Shown: positions 62,396 through 64,000 of the stretch, one piece after another
Numbering within the stretch: position 1 is the stretch's first letter
Layout of the letters: every line of letters begins with the position of its first letter
Origin: Pseudomonas farris
GTDB lineage: Bacteria; Pseudomonadota; Gammaproteobacteria; Pseudomonadales; Pseudomonadaceae
Assembly: GCF_019145235.1 (NCBI RefSeq)
Contig: NZ_JAHSTV010000012.1
Coordinates: 124,001-188,000, forward strand
Reading direction: 5' to 3'
DNA: 64,000 nt
Made by a program: the position numbers and the translations under genes
Notes under the pieces: model-generated
The model's database searches: none
What the model saw: only the letters and a program-made list of their open reading frames with translations
Told to the model about the DNA's origin: nothing

Positions 62396-62419
62396 CCCGG
62401 CAGCGCACTAGCTGCCGGG
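62396..62419 (-). terminator. Hairpin after rpmJ (end of the spc operon)
   Basis: CCCGGCAGC (62396-62404), loop GCACTA, GCTGCCGGG (62411-62419). On the reverse strand it is followed by a T-rich stretch (TTGATTATTTG). It probably limits read-through from secY-rpmJ into rpsM. Confidence 0.75.
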
Positions 62420-62437
62420 CTTGAAGCACAATCACAC

Positions 62438-62554
62438 TCAGCCTTGGCGCTGTTTGTGACGCGGTTCCGCGCTGCAAATTACTCGAACAACACCTTCGCG
62501 GCGAATAATCTTGCAGTTACGGCACAGCTTTTTCACCGATGCACGAACTTTCAT
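62438..62554 (-). CDS. rpmJ: 50S ribosomal protein L36
   Basis: 38 residues, start [15 protein letters not shown] and end [12 protein letters not shown]. The zinc-ribbon ligands Cys11, Cys14, Cys27 and His33 are all present, so this is the zinc-binding (C+) form. It follows secY by 27 nt. Confidence 0.97.
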
Positions 62555-62581
62555 CACCAACTCCTCGAACCTTATGGGTAC

Positions 62582-63910
62582 TCAGCGCAACATGCCGCTG
62601 CCGTAACCCTTCAGGTTGGCTTTCTTCATCAGGGATTCGTACTGGTGCGAAACGAGGTGCGATTGTACTTGAGACATGAAGTCCATCACAACCACGACCA
62701 CGATCAGCAACGAGGTCCCGCCAAGGTAGAACGGAACGTTTGCTGCAACCACCAGGAACTGGGGCAACAGGCACACGGCCGTCATATATAGAGCACCGAA
62801 CAGGGTCAAACGAGTCAGAACGCCATCAATGTAGCGCGCAGACTGCTCACCTGGACGGATGCCCGGAATAAAGGCACCGGACTTCTTCAGGTTTTCCGCT
62901 ACGTCTTTCGGATTGAACATCAACGCCGTATAGAAGAAGCAGAAGAAAATAATCCCTGCACTAAACAGCAGAATATTCAACGGCTGACCAGGAGCGATCG
63001 ACTGCGAGATGTCCTGCAGCCAGCCCATACCTTCAGACTGACCAAACCAGGTACCCAACGAAGCCGGGAACAGCAAAATGCTGCTCGCGAAAATGGCTGG
63101 AATAACACCGGCCATGTTCACCTTCAACGGCAAGTGGCTAGTCTGCGCAGCAAAGACCTTGCGGCCCTGCTGACGCTTGGCGTAATGAACAGCAATACGA
63201 CGCTGACCACGCTCAATGAACACCACGAAACCGATAATCGCTACTGCCAGCAAACCGATGGCAACCAAGGCAAAAATGTTGATATCACCCTGACGCGCAG
63301 ACTCGAAAGACTGCCCGATCGCTCTCGGAAGACCGGCGACGATACCTGCGAATATCAACATCGAGATACCGTTGCCAACACCACGCTCAGTAATCTGCTC
63401 ACCCAGCCACATCATGAACATCGCACCAGCCACAAAAGTGGATACCGCGACGAAATGGAAGCCAAAGTCACCAGTGAACGAAACGCCCTGCCCCGCAAGA
63501 CCAATGGACATGCCAATTGCCTGAACGAGAGCGAGGACGACAGTGCCGTAGCGGGTGTACTGAGCGATCTTGCGACGCCCAGCTTCACCTTCCTTCTTCA
63601 ACTGTTCCAGCTGCGGGCTGACGGCGGTCATCAGCTGCATGATGATCGATGCCGAAATGTACGGCATGATCCCCAGTGCAAAGATGCTCATCCGTTCCAG
63701 CGCGCCGCCGGAAAACATGTTGAACAAGCTAAGAATGGTCCCCTCATTCTGTCGAAACAGGTCCGCGAGTCGGTCCGGGTTGATACCTGGAACCGGGATG
63801 TGTGCGCCTATTCGGTAGACGATAATCGCCAAGAATAGAAAACGCAGACGAGCCCAGAGTTCAGACATACCGCCTTTGCCGAGCGCAGAGAGAGCACCTT
63901 GCTTAGCCAT
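62582..63910 (-). CDS. secY: Preprotein translocase subunit SecY
   Basis: 442 residues, ten helices. GAHIPVPGINPDRL (after helix 1), GIMPYISASIIMQLM (helix 2b and plug side), YTRYGTVVLALVQAIGMS, then FVVFIERGQRRIAVHYAKRQQGRKV, the cytosolic loop contacting SecA and ribosome, and VLTRLTLFGALYMTAVCLLP near the end. It forms the channel of the Sec translocon. Between rplO and rpmJ as in the spc operon. Confidence 0.98.
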   Translation of the reverse strand: MAKQGALSALGKGGMSELWARLRFLFLAIIVYRIGAHIPVPGINPDRLADLFRQNEGTILSLFNMFSGGALERMSIFALGIMPYISASIIMQLMTAVSPQLEQLKKEGEAGRRKIAQYTRYGTVVLALVQAIGMSIGLAGQGVSFTGDFGFHFVAVSTFVAGAMFMMWLGEQITERGVGNGISMLIFAGIVAGLPRAIGQSFESARQGDINIFALVAIGLLAVAIIGFVVFIERGQRRIAVHYAKRQQGRKVFAAQTSHLPLKVNMAGVIPAIFASSILLFPASLGTWFGQSEGMGWLQDISQSIAPGQPLNILLFSAGIIFFCFFYTALMFNPKDVAENLKKSGAFIPGIRPGEQSARYIDGVLTRLTLFGALYMTAVCLLPQFLVVAANVPFYLGGTSLLIVVVVVMDFMSQVQSHLVSHQYESLMKKANLKGYGSGMLR

Positions 63911-64000
63911 TTATTCCTCGAACTTGCCGCCAGCTGCTTCGATAGCCGCACGCGCACCTTTGGTGGCGCCGATTCCCTTTCCGATGGTAACAGCGCGAGT
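63911..64000 (-). CDS. rplO: 50S ribosomal protein L15 (partial, C-terminus only)
   Basis: The last 29 codons are visible: TRAVTIGKGIGATKGARAAIEAAGG then KFEE and stop at 63911-63913. The rest lies beyond the right edge. The secY start at 63910 is immediately adjacent, matching the spc operon. Confidence 0.95.
   Translation of the reverse strand, partial: TRAVTIGKGIGATKGARAAIEAAGGKFEE

Overview
The window is a Pseudomonas chromosome segment, most likely from the P. fluorescens group. Reasons: gene order matches what I recall of P. aeruginosa PA4042-PA4069 (xseB-ispA-dxs ... rib genes ... oprG) and PA4232-PA4243 (ssb-MFS-uvrA-ferritin-katA-rplQ ... secY). The intergenic gaps are also full of the inverted GTGGGAGCGGGCTTGCTCGC repeat typical of that group. 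No tRNA, rRNA, CRISPR array or insertion sequence was recognised.

Layout. 1-3187 is an accessory edge: the 5' two thirds of a reverse-strand McrB-type restriction ATPase (running off the left end), a low-GC gap, and a Fic AMPylase gene preceded by a striking four-half-site operator. 3548-8716 holds isoprenoid genes (xseB-ispA-dxs) and btuB. 8854-17662 is a reverse-strand block: B12-binding protein BtuF, a small membrane protein, GTP cyclohydrolase II, a periplasmic binding protein, pgpA, thiL, nusB and the riboflavin operon ribH-ribBA-ribE-ribD-nrdR. The ribBA fusion has lost its GTP cyclohydrolase II zinc cysteines, so the separate ribA is probably the working enzyme. 17780-26637 holds a YbaY-like lipoprotein, a methyltransferase, a CnoX/YbbN-type thioredoxin, the zinc-related cluster DUF2796-ABC-FtsX-DUF3299, oprG and two sugar-nucleotide-type SDR proteins. 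26963-43182 is mixed: full-length Lhr helicase, an MscS-type channel, an MFS exporter, the ybhP-clsB-ybhN lipid cluster, a DUF72 gene and a GlxA-type regulator that are each frameshifted, an alpha/beta hydrolase with a DUF3182 ATP-grasp-like protein, and a cysteine hydrolase.

43326-49713 is the most interesting region. It is an operon like E. coli yjfIJKLMC (DUF2170, PspA-like, DUF2491, DUF350, DUF1190 lipoprotein, glutathionylspermidine-synthase-like ATP-grasp) with two extra membrane genes, a rhomboid protease and a TVGYGD/RCK potassium channel. Its promoter is flanked exactly by two copies of a perfect 12-bp palindrome. An OsmC-YcaO fusion follows it.

52098-64000 returns to core genome: ssb with a YajR-like MFS, uvrA, a ferritin (FtnA type, lacking the heme methionine), katA, then the reverse-strand ribosomal genes rplQ-rpoA-rpsD-rpsK-rpsM, rpmJ, secY and the C-terminus of rplO.

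Starts were revised where a signal peptide, a ribosome-binding site or family alignment argued for it. Several genes use GTG or TTG starts.
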